Shown piece by piece: positions 25,795-33,842 of a DNA stretch of 64,000 nucleotides. The notes below the pieces were generated by a model. That model saw only the letters and a list, made by a program, of their open reading frames with translations. It made no database searches and had not been told where the DNA came from. The stretch lies in NCBI RefSeq assembly GCF_001625085.1, contig NZ_BDAW01000031.1:45928-109927 (forward strand), in the 5' to 3' direction. The position numbers and the translations under genes were made by a program. The stretch is from Nocardia acidivorans NBRC 108247. GTDB lineage: Bacteria > Actinomycetota > Actinomycetes > Mycobacteriales > Mycobacteriaceae. How positions within the stretch are numbered: position 1 is the stretch's first letter; every line of letters begins with the position of its first letter.

Positions 25795-26512
25795 TGCGGA
25801 CCGCCGGCTTGGCGAAGTACAGGGCCACGCTCTTGCCGATGAGCGGGTCCAGCCAGCGCTCGGTGGTGCGGGTCACCTGCGGTGCGGACATCATGTCCCA
25901 CACCAGCATTCGGTGGTACGCCGTCACCGCCGGATGCCTGTCATTGTGCACCCCGACCGCGCACTTCAACCACCAGTACGGCGAGTGCAGCGCGTGTGCG
26001 TGCGCCCTGTGGATAAATCTCAAACCCCGTGCGATGACCTTGTCGCGCAGTTCGTCTGCCCGGTAGATCCGCACATGACCGCCCGCATTGGCGTGGTACT
26101 CGTCCGACAGCGCCCAGCAGATCCGCTCGGGCAGCCAGCGCGGCACCGTAATCGCGAGCGCGCCACCGGGTTTGACCACCCGCACCAGCTCGGCGATGGC
26201 CGCGTCGTCCGCGGGGATGTGTTCGAGGATCTCCGAGGCGATCACCACGTCGAATTCGCCGTCCCCGTACGGCAGGTCGAGGGCGTCCCCGCGCACCGTC
26301 TCGGCCTTGGCGTACTCGGGCGCCTCACCCGCGTCCGCCATGGCCCGGAACATCACCTCCACATCGGCCAGGTCGCTGCCGTTCTGGTCGAAGGCGACGA
26401 TATCCGCGCCGCGCCGATACGCCTCGAAGGAATGCCGTCCGGCCCCGCACCCCACATCGATGACGCGGGTGCCCGGGCCGATGCCCAGGCGGTCGAAGTC
26501 GACGGTCAGCAT
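25781..26512 (-). CDS. Class I SAM-dependent methyltransferase (Methyltransf_11 type)
   Basis: 243 residues. Motif I VIDVGCGAGRHSFEA (about 18-32), the acidic ribose-binding VAFDQNG, and FDVVIASEILEHIP followed by LVRVVKPGGALAITVP are all standard. The C-terminal part with many His/Trp residues may bind the substrate. It overlaps both neighbours (glycosyltransferase by seven bases upstream, toroid protein by 14 downstream), so the three are made together. Target unknown. Confidence 0.85.
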   Translation of the reverse strand: MLTVDFDRLGIGPGTRVIDVGCGAGRHSFEAYRRGADIVAFDQNGSDLADVEVMFRAMADAGEAPEYAKAETVRGDALDLPYGDGEFDVVIASEILEHIPADDAAIAELVRVVKPGGALAITVPRWLPERICWALSDEYHANAGGHVRIYRADELRDKVIARGLRFIHRAHAHALHSPYWWLKCAVGVHNDRHPAVTAYHRMLVWDMMSAPQVTRTTERWLDPLIGKSVALYFAKPAVRSARR

Positions 26513-27771
26513 GTGTGCGCCTCCTGGCGGATGGGGGTGATCACCGGACGGGAATCGTGCCGGGCCATAGCTCGTTCGTACACCGAAACGGTTTGTGCGG
26601 CAACGGCTTCCCAGCTGAAGACGGTCAGCGCACGCGCCCGCCCGGCCGCACCCAGGTCGCGGAGCCGGGCGGGGGAGTCCAGCAGTGCGCCGAGCACCCG
26701 GGTCAGATCATCCACATTGCCGGGCTCGACCAGTTCGGCGCAATCGCCGACCACTTCGGGCAGTGCTCCGGCGCGGCTGGCCACCAGGGGTGTACCGCTG
26801 GCCATGGCCTCCACGGCGGGTAGTGAGAACCCTTCGTACAGGGAAGGGATACAGGCGATCTCGGCCGAGGCCAGCAGCCGCGCGAGCTCGTCGTCATCGA
26901 GTCCGCTCACCGGGGTGACGATATCGGCGAGTCCGAGTTCGGCGATCAGCTTCTCGGTCGGACCCTCCGGCTCCAACTTGGCGACCAGCCGCAGCTCCAG
27001 GTCATGGGTAACCCGCAGCCGGGCAATGGCATTGAGCAGATGCGCGATGCCCTTCAGCGGCTTGTCGGCGCTGGCCACCGCCACGATCCGTCCCCGCACC
27101 CGCGGTGCTTCGCGCGGCCGGAACAGCTCGGTGTCCACACCCAGCGGCACCGTGCGCACGTGCTCGGCCGACACCCCGAAGTCGCTGACGATATCCGCGG
27201 CCGACGAGGACGACACCGTGATCAGCTCCGGCAGCTGCCGCGCCACCTTCTCCTGCATCCGCAGGAAGCCATACCACCTGCGCAGGAACGGTTTTCGCCG
27301 CCACGGCGCGGCCTCCAGATCCACCGCCCGATCCCGGGTGATCGGATGGTGGATGGTGGCCACCAGCGGCAGGTGCCGGGCGATGTCCAGCAACCCGTAA
27401 CCGAGGCATTGATTGTCGTGCACCACATCGAATTCCGCCGCGCGTTCCCGCAGTATCCGGGCCGCGCGCAGGCTGAACGTGCGCGGCTCCGGGAATCCGG
27501 CGGTCCACATGGTGGCGACCTCGAGCAGGTCTATTCCGTCCCGGATCTCCCGCAATCCCGGTGTGCGGAAAGGGTCTTCGTCCCGGTACAGGTCCAGACT
27601 CGGCACCTCGGTCAACCGCACCCGGGGATCGAGGTGCTCCGGATACGGTTGCCCGGAGAACACCTCGACCTGGTGTCCCAGCTCCGCCAACCCTCGACTG
27701 AGGTAGCGGACATATACCCCTTGGCCGCCGCAGTGGGTTTTGCTGCGGTAGGACAGCAGGGCAATACGCAC
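26506..27771 (-). CDS. GT4-family glycosyltransferase
   Basis: 421 residues with the GT-B fold. The N-terminal domain has HCGGQGVYVRYLSRGLAELG and the acceptor-side THHPITRD; the C-terminal nucleotide-sugar domain has PSLYEGFSLPAVEAMASGTP with the two conserved Glu of GT4 retaining enzymes. It is first in an overlapping three-gene operon with a methyltransferase and a toroid-fold protein. The donor sugar and acceptor cannot be read; a surface glycan or glycolipid is plausible. GTG start at 27771. Confidence 0.87.
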   Translation of the reverse strand: MRIALLSYRSKTHCGGQGVYVRYLSRGLAELGHQVEVFSGQPYPEHLDPRVRLTEVPSLDLYRDEDPFRTPGLREIRDGIDLLEVATMWTAGFPEPRTFSLRAARILRERAAEFDVVHDNQCLGYGLLDIARHLPLVATIHHPITRDRAVDLEAAPWRRKPFLRRWYGFLRMQEKVARQLPELITVSSSSAADIVSDFGVSAEHVRTVPLGVDTELFRPREAPRVRGRIVAVASADKPLKGIAHLLNAIARLRVTHDLELRLVAKLEPEGPTEKLIAELGLADIVTPVSGLDDDELARLLASAEIACIPSLYEGFSLPAVEAMASGTPLVASRAGALPEVVGDCAELVEPGNVDDLTRVLGALLDSPARLRDLGAAGRARALTVFSWEAVAAQTVSVYERAMARHDSRPVITPIRQEAHTC

Positions 27772-27845
27772 GTCTGGGCCTTTCGTCGGGGCGCGGCGAA
27801 ATCTACTGGTGGAGTGTTAATTACAGAAGTCAGGCGGGTCCGCGG

Positions 27846-28703
27846 TCAGCGGACCAGGCCGAGCGGCTCCAGTTTGCCCGCCAACCGCTCCAGGTAGGCG
27901 AGCACATCGGCCTCCGGCTTGTCCGGCATGCCGTAGAGCACATCGGTGACACCGGCCTCGGCCCAGCGCGAAAGCTTGTCGGCGTCGGGCTTGAAGTCCA
28001 GGGCCACCACGCGCGGTGCGCCCTCGCGGCCGGCCTCGGCCCAGCACTTCATCAGCAGTGCGGTGGACGCCGAGACATCGGTTTCGGTGGGTGTGGTGAT
28101 CCAGCCGTCACCGGAGCGGGCGATCCACTTGAACGTCTTCTCGGTGCCGCCCGCCCCGATCAGCAGCGGCACATGCGCCTGCACCGGCTTGGGCCACGCC
28201 CAACTCGGGCCGAAGGAGACGAAGTCGCCGGAGTAGCTGGCCTCCTCCTGCGTCCACAGCGCCCGCATGGCCTCGACGTACTCGCGCAGCACTGTGCGCC
28301 GCTTATTGCCCGGTACCCCGTGATCGGTGAGTTCGTCGGTGTTCCAGCCGAATCCGGCGCCCAGCGTGACCCGTCCACCCGAGAGGTGATCCAGCGTCGC
28401 GATGGTCTTCGCCAGGGTGATCGGATCACTCTCGGTCGGCAGCGCCACCGCCGTGGAGAGTTCGATCTTCGTGGTCACCGCGGCGATGGTCCCCAGCGTC
28501 ACCCACGGATCCAAGGTGCGGGTGTATCGGTCATCGGGGAGTTCGGCGGTGCCGGTACCCGGATGCGCCGCTTCCCGCTTGATCGGGATATGGGTGTGCT
28601 CGGGCACGAAGAATGATCGAAAGCCCTGTTCCTCAGCGGCTTTCGCGGCGACGGCGGGTCGAATGCCGCGGTCGCTGGTGAATTGCACGATTCCGAATCG
28701 CAT
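27846..28703 (-). CDS. LLM-class F420-dependent oxidoreductase
   Basis: 285 residues. RFGIVQFTSDRGIRP, FVPEHTHIPI, the LDHLSGGRVTLGAGFGWN block and LLIGAGG are characteristic of actinobacterial F420-dependent LLM enzymes (TIGR03619-like). Last gene of the leftward steroid operon, 15 bases after the FAD flavoprotein gene. I prefer ATG 28703, with GAGGA about ten bases upstream, over GTG 28712. It probably reduces or oxidises a catabolic intermediate; substrate unknown. Confidence 0.85.
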   Translation of the reverse strand: MRFGIVQFTSDRGIRPAVAAKAAEEQGFRSFFVPEHTHIPIKREAAHPGTGTAELPDDRYTRTLDPWVTLGTIAAVTTKIELSTAVALPTESDPITLAKTIATLDHLSGGRVTLGAGFGWNTDELTDHGVPGNKRRTVLREYVEAMRALWTQEEASYSGDFVSFGPSWAWPKPVQAHVPLLIGAGGTEKTFKWIARSGDGWITTPTETDVSASTALLMKCWAEAGREGAPRVVALDFKPDADKLSRWAEAGVTDVLYGMPDKPEADVLAYLERLAGKLEPLGLVR

Positions 28704-28718
28704 GTGCCGCACGTCCTC

Positions 28719-30191
28719 TCAGTCGCCCTTGGCGGCGGCCACGCCCGCGCGCCGTCCGTAGAAGCTGCCGTCACCCAGTGAGCAGCCGCTGGCGTAGCCG
28801 CCCGCGCAGATGCCGGAGGTGACGCGGCCCGCCGCGAAGAGCCCGGGAATGGGCTCACCGGAGACGTGCAGCACCCGCGAGTCGAGATCGGTGCGCAGCC
28901 CGCCGAGGGTGAAGCCGCCGGTGTATCCGCGCAGGTCGTACGCGCCCAGCGGTTCGCCGATGGGCTTGACCCACTCGGTCTTCTTGTGCAGGAACGGATC
29001 CTGGCCGTGTTCGGCATGGCTGTTGTACAGGTCGATGGTCGCGCGCAGGGTGCCCGCGGGCAGGCTCATCTCACCCTCGAGCTCCTCGACGGTCTCGGCC
29101 ACCCAGGTCGGCGCGATCCGCAGGAACGACATCGACGATTTGGTCTCGAAGGCCGCCTCCAGCGCCTGCTCGTCGATGATCAGGTATGCCTGATTGTCCT
29201 GATCCTGGAGTACCGCCTGACCCATCCGCCCCGGATAGGTGTCCTCGGTGATGAATCGCTGTCCGCGCCCGTTCACCAGGATTCCGCGCACCACCACCTG
29301 CGGGTCGGCGATGAGCGCGACCTCGGTGGCGTCCATATGCGCCAGATCCGCGCCCAGGGCCTGCGCCACCCGGATGCCGATACCGTCGTGCTCCTCCACC
29401 GTGGCGGCGGGGCGTCCGATGATCTTGGGCGCGAAGCGCTCCACCATTTCGTGCTGGTACGCGAAGCTGCCGGTGGCCAGTACCACGCCGCGTTCGGCGC
29501 GGGCGAAGAGCTCCTTGCCGTAGCGCTTGGCGGCCACGCCCACCACCCGGCCGTCGTCGTCGACGACCAGTCGCTGCAACCGCACGTCGAATTCCTGTCG
29601 CACGCCCAGCTTTTCGGCGGTCTGGGCGAGCGGCTCCATCAGCATGTAGCCGCCGCCCTTCTCACCCAGCTTCTTGTCCTTGGTCCAGGCGAGGTGCCCG
29701 CGCGGTGCGGGGGTGGCGATGGCGTTGAACGGTGCGGCGTTCTCGCCGCCGGAGAACATCAGGCCCTCATCGGCGGGCGGCTCATAGCCCGGCTCGCCCC
29801 AGAAGACCTCGTTGAACGGGACGCCATTGGCGACCAGCCAGTCGAAGTGCTCCACGCTGCCCTGGCAGTAGTCGTGGATCTTGGCCTTGTCCACGCCCGG
29901 ACCCAGCGCGGCCGTCAGGAACGCCTCCATGTTCTCCGGGGTGTCCTCGAAACCGAGCTTGCGCTGTAGCGCCGTACCGCCGCCGAGGTAGATGAAGCCG
30001 CCGGACAGCGCGGCCGCGCCACCCCAGCCGCCGGTGCGTTCCAGCACGAGCACATCGGCCCCGGTCCGGGCCGCCTCGATGGACGCACACACCCCGGCAA
30101 TGCCGTAGCCGACGACGACCACATCGGCCTCGAGATCCCAGGAGCTCACCTCGCTGGCCCGGAGCGGTCGGACGGTTGCGGTATCGGCCAT
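28719..30191 (-). CDS. FAD-binding flavoprotein, fumarate reductase/3-ketosteroid dehydrogenase-like
   Basis: 490 residues. N-terminal FAD motif VVVVGYGIAGVCASIEAA (about 24-41) followed by GGWGGAAALSGGFIYLGGG, and the C-terminal flavin motif YTGGFTLGGLRTD, then GLFAAGRVTSGICAGGYASG. This is the flavoprotein fold shared by fumarate reductases and the steroid 1- and 4(5-alpha)-dehydrogenases. Operon position supports a steroid or ring substrate, but it is not clearly KstD and I do not assign one. Lies between the CMD-like and LLM genes. Confidence 0.82.
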   Translation of the reverse strand: MADTATVRPLRASEVSSWDLEADVVVVGYGIAGVCASIEAARTGADVLVLERTGGWGGAAALSGGFIYLGGGTALQRKLGFEDTPENMEAFLTAALGPGVDKAKIHDYCQGSVEHFDWLVANGVPFNEVFWGEPGYEPPADEGLMFSGGENAAPFNAIATPAPRGHLAWTKDKKLGEKGGGYMLMEPLAQTAEKLGVRQEFDVRLQRLVVDDDGRVVGVAAKRYGKELFARAERGVVLATGSFAYQHEMVERFAPKIIGRPAATVEEHDGIGIRVAQALGADLAHMDATEVALIADPQVVVRGILVNGRGQRFITEDTYPGRMGQAVLQDQDNQAYLIIDEQALEAAFETKSSMSFLRIAPTWVAETVEELEGEMSLPAGTLRATIDLYNSHAEHGQDPFLHKKTEWVKPIGEPLGAYDLRGYTGGFTLGGLRTDLDSRVLHVSGEPIPGLFAAGRVTSGICAGGYASGCSLGDGSFYGRRAGVAAAKGD

Positions 30192-30221
30192 GGTCTTCGA
30201 ATTCCTAACTGGTGGAGGGGA

Positions 30222-30581
30222 TTACTTCTTCTTGTGCTGCTTGACGGCTTTACCCACAATGCCGTCCAGCGTGGTGCCCGCGGGCCAGCCCACGTAGTGA
30301 CACAGGAACAGCGCGATCTCGTGCAACTGCTCCTCGTCCAACTCCTCATTGCGCAGGGCCGCGCCGATCTGGATCTCGGCGATATCGAACAGGCCCTGCG
30401 CGGTCAGCGCACCCAGCAACAACATTCGGCGATCGCGAATGGAAAGTCCTGGCCGCGACCAGATATCGGCGAACAGATGATCGGCGGTGACGGCGAAATG
30501 CGTACCCGGGCCGTCCTGGAACTCCCAGCCGTACACCTCGCTCATCTTCTTCAGTCCGCGCTGTCGGCGTTCATCGGTCAT
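30222..30581 (-). CDS. Carboxymuconolactone decarboxylase-family protein
   Basis: 119 residues, helical, with the CMD/AhpD fold (LSIRDRRMLLLGALTAQG, then HEIALFLCHYVGWPAG). The redox CxxC pair of AhpD is absent, which points to the CMD side of the family. It corresponds by place to M. tuberculosis Rv0771, next to the Rv0770-like dehydrogenase. It starts one base after the upstream stop. The exact reaction is unproven in these operons. Confidence 0.82.
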   Translation of the reverse strand: MTDERRQRGLKKMSEVYGWEFQDGPGTHFAVTADHLFADIWSRPGLSIRDRRMLLLGALTAQGLFDIAEIQIGAALRNEELDEEQLHEIALFLCHYVGWPAGTTLDGIVGKAVKQHKKK

Positions 30582-30582
30582 A

Positions 30583-31458
30583 TCACCACTGCTCCTTCGC
30601 TATCGGTCCGCGTCCGACCCCGAGCCCGTCCCCGAGCGCGCCGAGCGCCTGATCGGCCAGCGGCAGATCGACGCCGAGCCGACGGCCCAGGTCCAGGGCT
30701 AGCGAGAGGTCCTTCTCGCCGAGATCGCGGACATGGGTGAGAATCGGCAGCCAGAAATCGCCCTCGGCCACCGGGGAGGTGGTGTCCCGCAACATGATCG
30801 CCCCGGGACCACCGGTATGCGAGTCGGAGTGCCGGACCACCTTGCCGAGTTCGGTGATGTCCAACCCGGCCGCTTCGGCCAGCCGCTGCGATTCCGCGGC
30901 GGCGGTGAAGGCGATGAAATGCAGCAGATTGCGCGCCAGCTTCATTCGGGTGCCCGCCCCGACCTCGCCCGCGTGCACGATGAGCGAGGCGAAACTGGAG
31001 AACGGGGCGCGCACGGTGGCGAAGGCGGCCTCGCTGCCGCCGACCATGACCGCCAGTGCGCCCTTGTGCGCCGCCGGGGCGCCGCCGCTGATCGGCGCGT
31101 CCACGAATTCCACACCGTACTCGGCACATTCGGCCGCCAACTCGACCGCGGTGGAATCGGCGATGGTCGAATGCACCGCGACCACCGTGCCGGGCTTCGC
31201 CGTCCGCAGAATACCGTCCGGGCCGGTGACCACCGTGCGCACCTGCGCGTCGTCCAGGACGGCCACCGAGATCACTCCGGACCGTTCCGCGACCTGTGCC
31301 GCCGTGGCCGCCGCCCGCGCACCGTGATCGGTGAAGGGTGTCAGCGCATCCGGTCGCATATCGCAGACCACCAGTCCGCCGGGCCATTCCAGTAGCCGCT
31401 TGGCCATGGGCGCACCCATATTGCCCAGGCCGATGAAGCCGATCGACATATCGCTCAT
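30583..31458 (-). CDS. 3-hydroxyisobutyrate dehydrogenase-family NAD(P) oxidoreductase
   Basis: 291 residues. An N-terminal Rossmann motif, GFIGLGNMGAPMAKRL, is followed by the family signature FVDAPISGGAPAAHKGALA and the catalytic-Lys region RMKLARNLLHF. Oxidises beta-hydroxy acids or reduces the matching semialdehydes. Corresponds to Rv0770 in the related M. tuberculosis locus. ATG 31458 overlaps the SDR stop by four bases; the longer frame to 31509 lies inside the SDR gene. Confidence 0.87.
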   Translation of the reverse strand: MSDMSIGFIGLGNMGAPMAKRLLEWPGGLVVCDMRPDALTPFTDHGARAAATAAQVAERSGVISVAVLDDAQVRTVVTGPDGILRTAKPGTVVAVHSTIADSTAVELAAECAEYGVEFVDAPISGGAPAAHKGALAVMVGGSEAAFATVRAPFSSFASLIVHAGEVGAGTRMKLARNLLHFIAFTAAAESQRLAEAAGLDITELGKVVRHSDSHTGGPGAIMLRDTTSPVAEGDFWLPILTHVRDLGEKDLSLALDLGRRLGVDLPLADQALGALGDGLGVGRGPIAKEQW

Positions 31459-32207
31459 GCTCGGAACACCTGTCCGCCATCGACATTCAGCACATGCCCG
31501 GTGACCCACTTCGCCTCGTCCGACAGCAGATACAGGCAGGCGCCGACCAGATCCTCCGGGGTGCCCAGGCGTTTGATGGCCGCCGTCTTCACCAAGTCGT
31601 CGACATACTTGTCCGGCACGATGGTCCGCGTGGCCTCGGTGTCTATCGGTCCGGGCGCGATGGCGTTGATCCGAATATTCGACCCGCCCAGCTCATGCGC
31701 CAACTGCTGGGTGAGGCTGTTGATCCCGGCCTTGGCCAGGCCGTAGAAACCGGAGTACTGCCATGCGGCGGTGGAGGATTGATTCACGATCGACCCGCCG
31801 CCGTGCTTGCTCATCGGCTTCCACACCGCGCGCGTCATATTCAGCGCACCGTCCAGATTCACGCTCATGAACTTCTTGTAGTAGTCCCACGGCACGGTGA
31901 GCAGCAGATCCAGTTTCATACCCCCGTAGATGGCGGCATTGTTGACCAGATGGTCGATGCGCCCGAACTCGCCGACCGTGAATTCCGCTACCGCGGCGGC
32001 GGATTCGGGATCGGAGACGTCGACCGCGCGGAAGACCGCGATACCGCCGTCCGCGCTGATCTGTTTGGCCACGGCCGCGCCGCGCTCGCTGTTCAGATCG
32101 GCGACAACGACTTTCGCGCCCTCGGCGGCCAACGCCTGGGCATAGGTCTCCCCGATACCCTGCGCGGCTCCGGTGACTATGACGGTCTTATCGGTGAAAC
32201 GGGCCAT
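31455..32207 (-). CDS. Short-chain dehydrogenase/reductase (Rv0769-like)
   Basis: 250 residues. NAD(P)-binding GAAQGIGETYAQ (about 13-24), the NNAAIYGG turn, a catalytic Ser in NQSSTAAWQYSG and the Tyr-x-x-x-Lys pair in YGLAKAG, so a complete classical SDR. Second gene of the leftward operon, with AAGGAG upstream of ATG 32207. Likely oxidises a hydroxyl of a steroid or CoA-bound intermediate; substrate inferred only from context. Confidence 0.88.
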   Translation of the reverse strand: MARFTDKTVIVTGAAQGIGETYAQALAAEGAKVVVADLNSERGAAVAKQISADGGIAVFRAVDVSDPESAAAVAEFTVGEFGRIDHLVNNAAIYGGMKLDLLLTVPWDYYKKFMSVNLDGALNMTRAVWKPMSKHGGGSIVNQSSTAAWQYSGFYGLAKAGINSLTQQLAHELGGSNIRINAIAPGPIDTEATRTIVPDKYVDDLVKTAAIKRLGTPEDLVGACLYLLSDEAKWVTGHVLNVDGGQVFRA

Positions 32208-32218
32208 GACGTGCTCCT

Positions 32219-33685
32219 TCAGCAACCGGTCGCGATGAGTTTGGTTTCGAGGTACTCCTCGAATCCGGCAATGCCCATTTCCCGTCCGATACCGGATTGC
32301 TTGTATCCGCCGAAGGGCGCGTCGGCGGAGTACCAGACGCCGCCGTTCACGCTCAGGGTGCCGGTGCGCACGCCGTTGACGACCGTGCGAAGACGTGCGG
32401 GATCGGTGCCCCAGACCGAGCCGGACAGGCCGTAGGGGGAGTCGTTGGCCAGCCGGATCGCATCGTCGTCGCCGTCGTGCGCGATGAGCGTCAGCACCGG
32501 CCCGAAGATCTCCTCCTGGGCGACCGTCGCCGAATTCGGCAGGCCCGCAACGAGAGTCGGTTCGATGAAGTACCCGGGCAGGTCGGGACGGTTACCGCCG
32601 GTGACGGTGCCACCCTCGGCGCGCGCGCTGTCGAGATAGCGTTCGACCCGCGCCCGCTGTTGTTCGGAAATCAGTGGGCCGCAGACAGTTCCGGGCCTAT
32701 CCGGGTTGCCGGGCCGGATCCCGGCCAGGGTCCGTGCGGCGATGTCGGCTGCCTCGTCATAATGCTCGCGCGGTACCAGCAGCCGGGTGCTGATCGCGCA
32801 GCCCTGCCCCGCGTGCACGGTGACGCCGAAGGCCGCGTAGCTCACCGCCGCTTTCAGATCCGCGTCATCGAGCACGATGAACGCCGACTTCCCGCCGAGT
32901 TCCAGGAACACCTTCTTTAGTGACTGCGCGGCGGCGGCCATGACGGTGCGACCGGTCCGCGTCGACCCGGTGAACGAGATCATGTCCACCCGCGGATCGG
33001 CGACCAGCTGCGCGCCCAATCCATGATCGTCGGAGGTGACGATATTGACCACACCGGCCGGAATATCGGTCTCCTCGGCAATGATTCGGCCCACCGCCGC
33101 CGCACACCACGGGGTATCCGGGGCGGGCTTGAGGACCACCGTCGTCCCGGCGGCCAGGGCCGGGCTGATCTTGGCGAAATTGATCTGGTGCGGGAAGTTC
33201 CACGGCGTGATCGCGCCGACCACTCCGATGGGTTCGCGGCGCAGGCGTCGGCTGCTCTTGATCCCCATCGGCGACGCGATGCCGAGATCGGTTTCCCAGG
33301 AATAGTTTTCGGCCAGATCGGCGAAATAGCCGAGATCGCCGATGGGGCCCTCGAGTTGGGGCCCGGCGGTCAGCATGCGGGGCGCGCCCACCTCGGCGAT
33401 GGTGATCTCGCGCAGCTCCTCGATGTGCCCGCGCAGGGCATCGCGGAGTTGTCGCAGGCAGGCGGCGCGAAAGCCCGCGTCCCGGGACCAATCGGTGGCG
33501 TCGAAGGCGGTGCGGGCGGCGGTGATGGCGGCATCCATATCCGCGGGGCCGGCATTGGCGGCATAGCCGATTTGCTCGCCGGTGGCGGGGTTGATGTTGC
33601 CGAACAGGTTGCCCTGTCCGGGGACGAGTTTTCCGCCGATCAGCAGTTGGGAACCGCTGTCCGGGATGAGATTGCTCAGGCTCAA
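32219..33685 (-). CDS. NAD(P)-dependent aldehyde dehydrogenase (Rv0768/aldA-like)
   Basis: 488 residues, complete ALDH: GVVGAITPWNFPH, the general-base Glu in LELGGKSAFIVL, and the nucleophile Cys in HAGQGCAISTRL. Converts an aldehyde to an acid; in M. tuberculosis the equivalent gene heads the operon divergent from cyp123 and its TetR gene. Start is TTG 33685 with GGGAGC upstream. Its promoter carries a GACACGTGTA operator and abuts a KstR-like box, so it probably responds to both regulators. Confidence 0.88.
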   Translation of the reverse strand: MSLSNLIPDSGSQLLIGGKLVPGQGNLFGNINPATGEQIGYAANAGPADMDAAITAARTAFDATDWSRDAGFRAACLRQLRDALRGHIEELREITIAEVGAPRMLTAGPQLEGPIGDLGYFADLAENYSWETDLGIASPMGIKSSRRLRREPIGVVGAITPWNFPHQINFAKISPALAAGTTVVLKPAPDTPWCAAAVGRIIAEETDIPAGVVNIVTSDDHGLGAQLVADPRVDMISFTGSTRTGRTVMAAAAQSLKKVFLELGGKSAFIVLDDADLKAAVSYAAFGVTVHAGQGCAISTRLLVPREHYDEAADIAARTLAGIRPGNPDRPGTVCGPLISEQQRARVERYLDSARAEGGTVTGGNRPDLPGYFIEPTLVAGLPNSATVAQEEIFGPVLTLIAHDGDDDAIRLANDSPYGLSGSVWGTDPARLRTVVNGVRTGTLSVNGGVWYSADAPFGGYKQSGIGREMGIAGFEEYLETKLIATGC

Positions 33686-33700
33686 CGGTAGCTCCCATAG

Positions 33701-33749
33701 TGTCTGGACACGTGTACGGACTATAGGTTCGTAGCTCGGAAACGCGCAA
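33701..33749 (-). promoter_or_regulatory. Promoter and operator of the leftward ALDH operon
   Basis: On the minus strand: TTGCGC (33749-33744), 18-bp spacer, TATAGT (33725-33720), then the operator at the start of transcription: GACACGTGTA (33707-33716 as read on plus), flanked by a further TGTCTG half-site. Confidence 0.6.
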
Positions 33750-33761
33750 GAACATGTTTCA
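33748..33761. promoter_or_regulatory. KstR-like box (one mismatch)
   Basis: AAGAACATGTTTCA matches TnnAACnnGTTnnA except at the first position. It lies at the -35 of the leftward operon. Confidence 0.55.
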
Positions 33762-33800
33762 GTTTGGGAGACTCTTTCCCATGGCGAATTTCCGAATTCG

Positions 33801-33842
33801 TTGTCAGTTCGCCGTTGCGCTAGTACCGTGCAGACACATGTC
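33801..33842 (+). promoter_or_regulatory. Leaderless promoter and operator of the CYP123-like gene
   Basis: TTGTCA (33801-33806), 17-bp spacer, TACCGT (33824-33829), eight bases, ATG 33838. GACACATGTC (33833-33842) spans the start codon. Confidence 0.65.
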
